From contig CAYNHQ010000008.1 in the NCBI GenBank assembly GCA_964397255.1, positions 1 through 64,000 of the forward strand: a DNA stretch of 64,000 nucleotides. The letters are read 5' to 3'. Below, in pieces: positions 1 to 6,569 of this stretch. The translations under genes and the position numbers were made by a program. The notes beneath the pieces are model-generated. The model did no database searches and was not told the origin of the DNA. It saw only the letters and a program-made list of their open reading frames with translations. Origin of the DNA: CAYNHQ01 sp964397255 (lineage in GTDB: Bacteria; Bdellovibrionota_G; JALEGL01; DATDPG01). Positions within the stretch are counted from its first letter, which is position 1. Each line of letters begins with the position of its first letter.

Positions 1-290
1 CGCTCGCGCGTGCACCGTTGTAGGGTGAGTTCCTCGCACCCGCTTTGCGGGTGCCTGCTCGGAACTAACATTATATATTTTCAACGTCGAGTCAGGCGCC
101 TTCGACCAACTCGGCCAGCTCTCCGTGGCGGCGGGTTATATCCCGAACGCCGAAGATCGTATACCTGATTTGATGCGCTCTCGCGCATACCGTTGCAGGG
201 TGAGTTCCTCGCACCCGCTTTGCGGGTGCCCGCTCGGAACTGACATTATATATTTTCAACGTCGAGTCAGGCGCTTTCGACCAGCTCGGC
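1..290. repeat. Tandem ~115-bp direct repeat with a strong hairpin at the tadA 3' end
   Basis: Positions 1-115 and 176-290 are near-identical copies offset by 175 bases. Each holds an 8-bp perfect hairpin (GCACCCGC, TTT loop, GCGGGTGC) inside a weaker outer stem (GTTCC with GGAAC), then a conserved AT-rich stretch and the final codons of an ORF. The second copy contains the real tadA stop codon. The first contains a parallel tail (ELVEGA-stop in place of ELVESA-stop), so the duplicated block includes the tail of the coding sequence as well as the 3' untranslated region. It could be a terminator or a REP-like extragenic palindrome. There is no clear T-run after the hairpin. Confidence 0.75.
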
Positions 291-767
291 GGGAGGGTTA
301 CGGCGGGATTGGAAGAAGTCTTTTAGTAATTTGGCGCATTCTTTGGATTTTACGCCGAGTTCAATTTCCACATGATGGTTGAGGTTGAGTTCTCTTTCAT
401 GTTTTGAAGTGAAAAGAAGCGCGCCCCCTTTGTGATTCGGACATCCAAACACCACTCGCGGAACTCGAGCCAAATATATGGCTCCCGTACAAAGTAAACA
501 GGGCTCTACCGTGATATAAAGAGTCGATTGTTCCAGCCTCCAGTTTTGAAGAGTTTCCCCCGCGTGGCGAATCGCCAAGATTTCGGCGTGAGCCGTGGGG
601 TCATTGGCTATTTCTCGCTCATTCCCTTCGGAAGAGAATAGGGCCTGTTCATGAACCAACACTGCCCCCACGGGAACCTCTCCTCGCTTCGCCGCCTTTT
701 CGGCGTGTTGAAGAGCGACTCCCATATAATAGGCATCGCGAATGGGGTTGCTTATTTGTGTCGCCAT
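267..767 (-). CDS. tadA: tRNA-specific adenosine-34 deaminase TadA
   Basis: This zinc enzyme deaminates A34 of tRNA-Arg(ACG) to inosine so that one tRNA reads CGU, CGC and CGA. The cytidine/deoxycytidylate deaminase motifs are intact: His60-Ala-Glu62 (zinc ligand and proton shuttle) and Pro89-Cys90-Leu-Leu-Cys93 (the other zinc ligands). At 166 aa it has the usual bacterial length. The ATG at 767 is preceded by AGAGGA. The substrate tRNA-Arg(ACG) lies 80 bases upstream on the same strand, so the two may share a transcript. The last eight codons fall within a duplicated block. Assignment is firm from the motifs and from the neighbour. Confidence 0.95.
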   Translation of the reverse strand: MATQISNPIRDAYYMGVALQHAEKAAKRGEVPVGAVLVHEQALFSSEGNEREIANDPTAHAEILAIRHAGETLQNWRLEQSTLYITVEPCLLCTGAIYLARVPRVVFGCPNHKGGALLFTSKHERELNLNHHVEIELGVKSKECAKLLKDFFQSRRNPPAELVESA

Positions 768-775
768 ATTCCTCT

Positions 776-846
776 GTTCCGTATTCAGAATACGGTATTC
801 TGAATTCAGTATACGGTATTCCGAATTCAGTATTCTGAATTTTTAA
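776..846. repeat. Palindromic GAATTC/GTATTC repeat array 3' of tRNA-Arg
   Basis: About 70 bases consist of interleaved short palindromic units built from GAATTC, GTATTC and GAATAC. They start directly after the encoded CCA of tRNA-Arg and end just before the tadA ribosome binding site. The array could fold into alternative hairpins. A related array follows tRNA-Ser(GGA) at 5947-6002. There are no unique spacers, so this is not a CRISPR. Confidence 0.8.
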
Positions 847-847
847 T

Positions 848-924
848 TGGCGCGCCCTAGGTGATTCGAACACCTGACCTTCAGATTCGTAGTCTGACGC
901 TCTATCCAGCTGAGCTAAGGGCGC
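848..924 (-). tRNA. tRNA-Arg(ACG)
   Basis: The minus strand folds as a full cloverleaf: acceptor GCGCCCT pairs with AGGGCGC, the D arm begins TAGCTCAGCTGG, the anticodon stem TCAGA/TCTGA closes loop CTACGAA (anticodon ACG), and the T loop has GTTCGAATC. The discriminator is G and the 3' CCA is encoded. A34 is the canonical target of TadA, which is encoded just downstream. Confidence 0.96.
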
Positions 925-939
925 CCAGAACGGTGCGGG

Positions 940-2349
940 ATGGTTACGCAAAGCGAAGCGCTCTGTAAAGGGAAAATCAGTCGAAGGGAAGCCGAGTTCC
1001 TCCTTCTTCTAAGTACCGTTTTTTGGGGGCTGGGATTTGTACTGACGAAGCTGTCGCTTCAATACATAGGTCCGTACACGTTCATCTTCTGGCGCTCATT
1101 TCTAGCCTTCCCGATTCTTTGCCTATTTCGAGCCAAAGAGCAGTGGAATGATATGCAGAAAAAATCAATTGGGGTCGGAGTTTTGCTGGGAGTGATCCTA
1201 TTCGGTGTATATGCGCTGCAGACGGTCGGGCTCCTTTTTACCAGTGCCGTGAACGCCAGTCTTTTGACCAGCTCCTATGTGGTGTTCATTCCCGTCCTCG
1301 CATGGCCGTTAATTCGAGAGCGACCCCACCTCATGTCGGTCATCGGGGTTATCTGTTGCTTGTTGGGGAGTTTGGTTCTCGCCGGGAATGGGCAAACGAG
1401 TATGGCCTTGGGTGATGGCATGATTATTTTCAGCGCCGTTTTAATCGCCGCTCATATCATTGCCATCCAGACTTGGACGAAGCAATTCAATCCTTATCTC
1501 CTTACATCCATTCAAATTGTGATTCTCGGGGGAGTTGCCGGAGTAGTTGGAAGTTTCCAAGGAGAAAAGCTCTATCCATTACCAAGTGTACCCGAGTTTT
1601 GGATTCCCTTGGTTACGGCGTCAATTGTGATTACGGCCTTTTGTTTTTTGGTTCAGGCAACCATGCAGCGCCATACGACAGCTACCATGTCGGGGATGAT
1701 TTATTCCACCGAAGGTTTTTGGGGGGCCCTATGGGCTTGTTGGATAGGCGGAGAATCTCTGATTGGCTCCACGTATTTAGGGGGGCTCATAATGTTTGCG
1801 GGGATCGCACTCGCCCAGTATTCTTTTGTCAGAGGCAGGATGAAACGGAAGTCGGGATTCACGCTAATTGAATTAATGATCGTCGTATCGATCATCGGTA
1901 TCTTGGCAGCCATTGCGATTCCGGCGTTCCTTCGGTATGTAAAGCGGGCCGAATCATCCGAGGCCCCCATGAATTTGCGAAAGATTTACGACGGTCAGAT
2001 CGCCTATTTTGACGTGGACCATGTGGATCAAGCCGGTACCCGTGTACCCAGCCAGTTTATTTCCGCGGGGCCTGAACCAACCTCGGTGCCGCTGAATGTT
2101 AAGGTGGCCGGCGATTGGACGGCAGTGGGCTGGATTGAACTAAAATTTGCTTCGGATGCACCCATCCGATATCGCTACCAGTCCCTCTCGTCGGGTACAG
2201 GAACACAGGCCATGTTTACGGCCCGAGCCGAAGGAGACTTGGATGGAGATGGAACTACGTCCTTGTTTGAACGGTTGGCGTCTGTTAATTCAACTAATGG
2301 GGAAGTGTACGGCGGTTCGGGCGTATTTAAGGCGAGTGAATTGGAGTAA
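940..2349 (+). CDS. DMT/EamA transporter continuous in frame with a type IV prepilin
   Basis: Residues 1-300 are a ten-helix drug/metabolite transporter of the EamA family with two homologous halves. Residue 301 is an in-frame Met that begins a textbook class III prepilin leader, MKRKSG followed by FTLIELMIVVSIIGILAA, then a globular pilin of about 165 residues with an acidic DGDGD-like stretch. No stop codon separates the two. Translation may yield a polyprotein cut by prepilin peptidase at Gly306/Phe307, since the EamA C-terminus and the prepilin leader are both expected on the cytoplasmic side. More simply, the pilin may start at its own ATG at 1840, preceded by AGAGG. A one-base indel upstream would restore a normal ATGA overlap, so an assembly error or recent frameshift is possible. 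Mature Glu5 (residue 311), needed for pilin assembly, is present. Confidence 0.75.
   Translation: MVTQSEALCKGKISRREAEFLLLLSTVFWGLGFVLTKLSLQYIGPYTFIFWRSFLAFPILCLFRAKEQWNDMQKKSIGVGVLLGVILFGVYALQTVGLLFTSAVNASLLTSSYVVFIPVLAWPLIRERPHLMSVIGVICCLLGSLVLAGNGQTSMALGDGMIIFSAVLIAAHIIAIQTWTKQFNPYLLTSIQIVILGGVAGVVGSFQGEKLYPLPSVPEFWIPLVTASIVITAFCFLVQATMQRHTTATMSGMIYSTEGFWGALWACWIGGESLIGSTYLGGLIMFAGIALAQYSFVRGRMKRKSGFTLIELMIVVSIIGILAAIAIPAFLRYVKRAESSEAPMNLRKIYDGQIAYFDVDHVDQAGTRVPSQFISAGPEPTSVPLNVKVAGDWTAVGWIELKFASDAPIRYRYQSLSSGTGTQAMFTARAEGDLDGDGTTSLFERLASVNSTNGEVYGGSGVFKASELE
1840..2349 (+). CDS. Type IV pilin-like protein (probable independent start inside the fused ORF)
   Basis: This is the alternative gene model for the 3' part of the fused ORF: 169 aa starting at the ATG at 1840 with an AGAGG sequence just upstream. 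The leader is six residues ending in Gly, followed by Phe+1 and Glu+5 and a hydrophobic helix of about 20 residues. The domain after the helix is short and ends in a Gly/Ser-rich segment. The protein could be a major or minor pilin or a type II secretion pseudopilin; the sequence does not separate these. No pilus assembly genes are nearby. Confidence 0.7.
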   Translation: MKRKSGFTLIELMIVVSIIGILAAIAIPAFLRYVKRAESSEAPMNLRKIYDGQIAYFDVDHVDQAGTRVPSQFISAGPEPTSVPLNVKVAGDWTAVGWIELKFASDAPIRYRYQSLSSGTGTQAMFTARAEGDLDGDGTTSLFERLASVNSTNGEVYGGSGVFKASELE

Positions 2350-2367
2350 ACATCGCGGGAGGTAAAT

Positions 2368-3033
2368 ATGAATCCATTTCGATATCGAGTTTCGGTCATA
2401 GTCCTGGGCGCGGTTACATTGCCGACTCTCCTTTTCGCGGCAAACTATGAGATCGATACCGCACATACTTCAGTTACATTCAAAGTTCGACACCTCCTGT
2501 CGAAGGTCACGGGTAAATTCTCCAAATTTTCTGGAACTTTCACCTATGACCCCGCGAAACCAGAGACTTGGAAAACGGAAGCGACTGTAGATGTGCAGAG
2601 TATTGACACGAATGTGGCCGATCGTGACAAGCACCTTCGAAGTAAAGATTTCTTTGATGTCGATAATGAAAAACATCCCGACTACAAAACGATGACTTTT
2701 GTCAGCACTAAAATTACGGACATCAAGAAGGACAAAGCCAAGTTGCACGGGAATTTGACGATGCACGGCGTGCGAAAGCCTGTGGTATTGGATTTGGAAA
2801 TTGGAGGTCTCGCCACCGATCCGTGGGGGAACAAAAAGGCTGCATTTTCCGCGACGACTACGATTAATCGTAAGGATTTCGACTTAACCTGGAATCAAAC
2901 GCTCGAAACGGGAGGCGTACTGGTGGGAGACGAAGTGGAGATCAGCCTCGAAGTGGAAGGAAATTTAAAAGAACCAACCTCACCGGCCGCAGATACGGGT
3001 AAACCGACCAAGGATAAAGCGGCTAAGAAATAA
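2368..3033 (+). CDS. YceI-family periplasmic lipid/isoprenoid-binding protein
   Basis: The 221-aa protein has a signal peptide of about 24 residues, then the YceI lipocalin-like beta barrel starting ANYEIDTAHTSVTFKVRHL. It shows the typical DKHLRSKDFFDV block around residue 90 and LTMHGVRKPV in the middle. YceI proteins bind long isoprenoid chains in the periplasm. The Lys/Pro-rich C-terminal tail (about 20 residues) is an extension past the family fold. A strong GGGAGGT binding site precedes the ATG. The 3' end overlaps the convergent pgi-like gene by 11 bases. Confidence 0.9.
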   Translation: MNPFRYRVSVIVLGAVTLPTLLFAANYEIDTAHTSVTFKVRHLLSKVTGKFSKFSGTFTYDPAKPETWKTEATVDVQSIDTNVADRDKHLRSKDFFDVDNEKHPDYKTMTFVSTKITDIKKDKAKLHGNLTMHGVRKPVVLDLEIGGLATDPWGNKKAAFSATTTINRKDFDLTWNQTLETGGVLVGDEVEISLEVEGNLKEPTSPAADTGKPTKDKAAKK

Positions 3034-4708
3034 CTAAGGTTTGTAGCGTTTGAATCAAGCTGTCGAGTGCTTGGGGGGTATTCTTAATATCGGCCCAAAG
3101 AATTCTTCGGCCATGTTTCACGAGAGAATCAAAGTCCCCTTGGGCCTGGGCCCGTTGCAGTATTCCAAACGAGTACGAGACGCCGGGGATTGGAACATTC
3201 TCTTTTTCCTGTTCGGTAATCATAAGAAACAGCCCCCGATTGGCGCCTCCTTTGTGAAGCTGGCCCGTAGAATGAAGGTAACGTGGACCGTAATTCAAAG
3301 TAATGGCCAGGCCCGTTTTTGCTGAAAGAGTCGCACCGAGTTCTTTGAGACGATCCTCCTGTGCCCCATAAGAAAGATAGGAAAGGATCGCGACATAATC
3401 GCCATCCTTTCCACGTGAAAAATGATTTTGCAAAGTAGAGGAAAGACTTTTCGCCACCGGCATAGCCGGGTCGGCATATAGTGAGATTCCACGAACCGAA
3501 AAAATGACCTTTTCCTTCGGGAGCAAACTCTTGGTATCATGCATGTGAAGGAGCCGTTTGGTGTTCTCCTTACTTTCCGAGACATTAGGTTCATCAAAAG
3601 GGTCAATTCCCAAAATGGAACCCGCCACGGCGGTGGCGACTTCCCAACGGTAAAATTCCTTTCCCAGGTCTAACGTTTGGTTGAGAGTAAATTCAATATA
3701 GGGGTGTCCCATATCGGAGAGAGAGAAAAGGGTTGCCTCTCGAGCGGAACTTCGGCTTCGAGTCATCACAAAGATTCGATCGTTTGCGCGCGGAACTTCG
3801 GAAAAGGGCTCTTGATCAACGGGAATCATTCCCTGGCCATCCTTTCCCAAACTTTCGGCGACCAATTGCTCAATCCATCCCCCAAGCGAGCTCAAATCCG
3901 GAGAAAAAAACAGAGTTAATTTATCGCGGCCCGAAAGAATGGATTCGGCCAGAATCGCTCCAAGCGAAATCCCCGGGTCTTCCGATGCCGCGAATTCCTT
4001 TGCCGACGCCAGAAGATAAGAAATATCAATACCCATCAGCGCGGCGGGAACCAGCCCGAAGAAGGATAGTGCCGAATATCTTCCGCCGATATCCTCGGGA
4101 TTCAAAAACGATGTACGGAAACGTTCCTTTTGAGCGACTTGGGCCAGTGGGCTGCCGGCGTCAGTGATGGCGGCAAACAAAGATCGGTCTGGAGTGCGAT
4201 CATAAAAATATCGATCCAGCGAAGTGACTTCGATGGTTCCTCCCGATTTTGAGGAGACGATGTATAAAACTTTTTTTTCTTTTGATCGTTCGGTCGCGGC
4301 GAGTACATCCCTGGGTTCGGTCGAATCTAAGACATCCAACGTCAGAAATCCCGGCCGCGGAAGAAAGGTTCGAGTCCAGAGCAAGGGACATAGGCTTGAT
4401 CCTCCCATCCCCAAAAGCAATGCGTGGGTAAAGCCGTCGTTCTTTATTTCTTCTACAAATTTCGTAATCCTTGGAATTTCCTTTTCTATTAGTGAGAAGG
4501 AAGAAATCCATCCGAGGCGTTTTTGGATTTGCGCGGAACTCTTTTCAGGCCAAAGCGAAAGATCTTTCGCTCGAAGGCGTTCGAGGATGCGATTCTCCTG
4601 AAGTTCTTGCAGTCGTTTTGTAACGCGGTGTTCGATGGGCCCAAGCCGAGTCATGTTATACAAATTGAGCCAGATGCTAACGCATCGGGCGAGAAAAATC
4701 GGTCGCAT
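3023..4708 (-). CDS. Glucose-6-phosphate isomerase-like protein (SIS domains)
   Basis: The 561-aa protein has the sugar isomerase fold: GMGGSS at residues 100-105, DVLDSTEP near 126-132, and the phosphate-binding SSKSGGT at 152-158. The arrangement resembles the isomerase half of bifunctional transaldolase/phosphoglucose isomerase proteins more than classic Pgi. Reversible conversion of glucose-6-phosphate to fructose-6-phosphate is the likely reaction. The start at 4708 has GGAG at suitable spacing; a second Met at residue 19 (4654) is an alternative. The upstream region shared with the divergent cupin gene holds a 12-bp inverted repeat. Confidence 0.82.
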   Translation of the reverse strand: MRPIFLARCVSIWLNLYNMTRLGPIEHRVTKRLQELQENRILERLRAKDLSLWPEKSSAQIQKRLGWISSFSLIEKEIPRITKFVEEIKNDGFTHALLLGMGGSSLCPLLWTRTFLPRPGFLTLDVLDSTEPRDVLAATERSKEKKVLYIVSSKSGGTIEVTSLDRYFYDRTPDRSLFAAITDAGSPLAQVAQKERFRTSFLNPEDIGGRYSALSFFGLVPAALMGIDISYLLASAKEFAASEDPGISLGAILAESILSGRDKLTLFFSPDLSSLGGWIEQLVAESLGKDGQGMIPVDQEPFSEVPRANDRIFVMTRSRSSAREATLFSLSDMGHPYIEFTLNQTLDLGKEFYRWEVATAVAGSILGIDPFDEPNVSESKENTKRLLHMHDTKSLLPKEKVIFSVRGISLYADPAMPVAKSLSSTLQNHFSRGKDGDYVAILSYLSYGAQEDRLKELGATLSAKTGLAITLNYGPRYLHSTGQLHKGGANRGLFLMITEQEKENVPIPGVSYSFGILQRAQAQGDFDSLVKHGRRILWADIKNTPQALDSLIQTLQTLVIS

Positions 4709-4794
4709 CGGGCACTCCGTCGATCCTGCGGTAAAATCGCGCGTTGTTTTTTCACCAAATCGCGGAGAAACTTTTTCATATCAGTTATCCCCTT

Positions 4795-4836
4795 GCGGTG
4801 AGGGCGCTCTTTCCCCCGAATTTTCGCCCTCACCGC
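4795..4836. promoter_or_regulatory. Perfect 12-bp inverted repeat between divergent sugar-phosphate genes
   Basis: GCGGTGAGGGCG at 4795-4806 is repeated inverted at 4825-4836 with an 18-base loop. On the plus strand it is followed by ATTCTTTTTCT, which resembles an intrinsic terminator, yet no plus-strand gene ends nearby. On the minus strand it lies in the probable leader of the isomerase gene. An operator, a leader hairpin or a terminator are all possible. Confidence 0.55.
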
Positions 4837-4888
4837 ATTCTTTTTCTGTCATTAGATATTCCATTCCATCGACGGTAAGATTCTTTCC

Positions 4889-5242
4889 ATGACGTCACCC
4901 AAAAGAGTGGAGCCTCCCTGGGGATCTTGGGAAGTGTTGACCGAAACTCCGAACTACAAGGTCAAGCGCGTATCCGTGCGGCCGGGTCTGCGGTTAAGTT
5001 ATCAAAAGCACGCCAAACGTCGCGAACATTGGGTGATCGTTTCAGGCGAAGCGTTGGTGGTGTTAGATGGCGTGGAAAAGAAATTAGGTGTGGGCGAGAC
5101 GATCGATATTCCCGTGGGAGCCGCCCATCGAATCGGAAATCCAGGAACGATCCCGATGGAGTTTATAGAAATCCAAACCGGAAGTTATTTCGGCGAAGAC
5201 GATATAATCCGGCTTCAAGATGATTACGGTCGTGCGACCTAA
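4889..5242 (+). CDS. Cupin of the mannose-6-phosphate isomerase type II C-terminal family
   Basis: The 117-aa single-domain cupin starts PWGSWEVL and carries the pattern of the ManC/AlgA C-terminal isomerase domain: LSYQKHAKRREHWVIVSGEA (first cupin motif with metal-binding His and Glu), then IPVGAAHRIGNPG (second motif). The family interconverts mannose-6-phosphate and fructose-6-phosphate, though free-standing cupins of this type can have other sugar-phosphate roles. It is divergent from the glucose-6-phosphate isomerase-like gene, which fits a shared place in fructose-6-phosphate supply for glycan synthesis. Its stop overlaps the end of the convergent lipoprotein gene by 4 bases. Confidence 0.85.
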   Translation: MTSPKRVEPPWGSWEVLTETPNYKVKRVSVRPGLRLSYQKHAKRREHWVIVSGEALVVLDGVEKKLGVGETIDIPVGAAHRIGNPGTIPMEFIEIQTGSYFGEDDIIRLQDDYGRAT

Positions 5243-5796
5243 CCACCAATAGGGCCTTTAGGTAGCTTATCCGAGGGTGGCGGCAAAGTCGGAACAAGGA
5301 CGGGATCGAGCGGACCGTCAATGGTTGTATTTATGAGGTCGATGTCAATTCGAATTTGATCCACAAAATCAGATATAAAGGCGAGGTGCGAATCAGATGA
5401 GTCATAAGGTATCAACTCTGTGCTCGCCGAGAGTGGCGCATACAGAATCTTTACAGGAGTGAGAAAAGCCAGACCGGTCGGGGTATTTTTGGAGAGCGTA
5501 ACTTCGGCCTTTGAAAACACCTTTTCATAAAATCCTGCCAAGACCACATATTTATTCTTTGTGTCGCTGAGGTTGGCGCTCAAAGAAATGGCGTCGGGTT
5601 TGTCTACGGGGCTGATGGAAATCACGTTGACTCCGCTTCCACTAGGTGAAATGACGGCGACCAAAGCGCTGTTTGCCACCGATGCCATCTCATTCAAATT
5701 AAAATGAAGTGCGAGCTTTTGATTGTTGGTAGCGTCGCCTCCTCCGCATCCAGTCAGGGCGAGAGCGGAAGCTAAAAAGAGGGAGTTAAGTTTCAT
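5239..5796 (-). CDS. Putative lipoprotein of unknown function
   Basis: The 185-aa product starts MKLNSLFLASALALTGC, a signal peptide with lipobox LTGC, so Cys17 is probably lipidated; the next residues are GGGD. I recognise no domain. The mature part is mostly beta-like with a Pro-rich C-terminus (LPPPSDKLPKGP). The start at 5796 is chosen because the signal peptide begins there; the open frame extends 31 codons further upstream without a plausible signal. It is convergent with the cupin gene. Confidence 0.7.
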   Translation of the reverse strand: MKLNSLFLASALALTGCGGGDATNNQKLALHFNLNEMASVANSALVAVISPSGSGVNVISISPVDKPDAISLSANLSDTKNKYVVLAGFYEKVFSKAEVTLSKNTPTGLAFLTPVKILYAPLSASTELIPYDSSDSHLAFISDFVDQIRIDIDLINTTIDGPLDPVLVPTLPPPSDKLPKGPIGG

Positions 5797-5946
5797 GGCG
5801 GACACCAGCCTTTCAACCTTTATTCCTTGCAATGCCCACTCCAGAGCCCAATTTGCTAAGTAATTGAAATTACGAGGGGACACTTTCAAAAAGCGGCTAA
5901 ATTCCGCTCACTCTCCGCAAAATGTATCGTCCAAAAATATGTGATT

Positions 5947-6002
5947 TAGAATTCAGTATTCCGAATTCTGTATTCAGTATTCCGAATTCTGTATTCTGAA
6001 AT
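5947..6002. repeat. Palindromic repeat array 3' of tRNA-Ser(GGA)
   Basis: Two tandem copies of a roughly 22-base unit made from GTATTC, GAATTC and GTATTC/CCGAATTCTG palindromes lie directly after the CCA end of tRNA-Ser(GGA). The words match those of the array 3' of tRNA-Arg at 776-846. Confidence 0.8.
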
Positions 6003-6005
6003 ATG

Positions 6006-6098
6006 TGGCGGAGAGGGCGGGAGTCGAACCCGCGAGACGCCTTTTGGGCGTCTGCTCGCTTTCCAAGCGAGTACCTTCGGCCACTCGGTCACCTCTCC
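6006..6098 (-). tRNA. tRNA-Ser(GGA)
   Basis: Class II tRNA on the minus strand: acceptor GGAGAGG/CCTCTCC, anticodon stem CTCGC/GCGAG with loop TTGGAAA (anticodon GGA), a long variable arm (GACGCC/GGCGTC), T loop GGTTCGACTCC, discriminator G and encoded CCA. Confidence 0.96.
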
Positions 6099-6176
6099 TG
6101 GGAACTTTCGAGGCCGATTTGATACGCCATGGGGGCGCATTCGACAAGTTCAGCCTGCGGGCGCATGATCCACCCC

Positions 6177-6569
6177 ATGAAAAGGATCGCAGCCCTTGCC
6201 ATTGCCCTCACGTTGATCTCCGCTCCTGGCTTAGCAGATTCGAAGGATTCGCTTAAGAATATTGAGAAACAGCTGGAAGAAACACTCGTTCTCTTGGAAA
6301 AATGGTCGCAAACGAACGCCAGGAAATTCGAAAAATCCATGAATGATGCGTTAGATCACCTTGAAGTTCGATTGAAGGAGGCCCGAAAGACGGCTGACGA
6401 CAAAACAAATCGCGCATTGGACGATGTCGAAAAGAAAATCAAAGAACTAAACAAAAAATTGGAAGAATTGGGAAAGGAAAACCCTCCCAACAAGGAGAAA
6501 GCCCGTGAGCTTCAGGGCGAAGTGACTAAGGTATCGAAGGATTTCGAAGCGGCGGCTCCCCGGAAATGA
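6177..6569 (+). CDS. Secreted coiled-coil protein
   Basis: The 130-aa protein has a signal peptide of about 20 residues (MKRIAALAIALTLISAPGLA) and is otherwise charged and helical, with heptad-like spacing of Leu, Ile and Val from about residue 28 to 110. No catalytic motif is visible. Periplasmic scaffolding or chaperone-like roles are possible but unsupported. I chose the ATG at 6177 because the signal peptide begins there. The stop overlaps the start of the next gene (ATGA), indicating translational coupling with the outer-membrane barrel. Confidence 0.75.
   Translation: MKRIAALAIALTLISAPGLADSKDSLKNIEKQLEETLVLLEKWSQTNARKFEKSMNDALDHLEVRLKEARKTADDKTNRALDDVEKKIKELNKKLEELGKENPPNKEKARELQGEVTKVSKDFEAAAPRK

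Noticed and set aside
776..846. Possible CRISPR-like array
   Set aside because: The repeats touch each other with no unique spacers and no cas genes are present.
4651..4833. A 60-codon minus-strand ORF overlapping the isomerase start
   Set aside because: Different frame, contains the inverted repeat, and has no recognisable domain.
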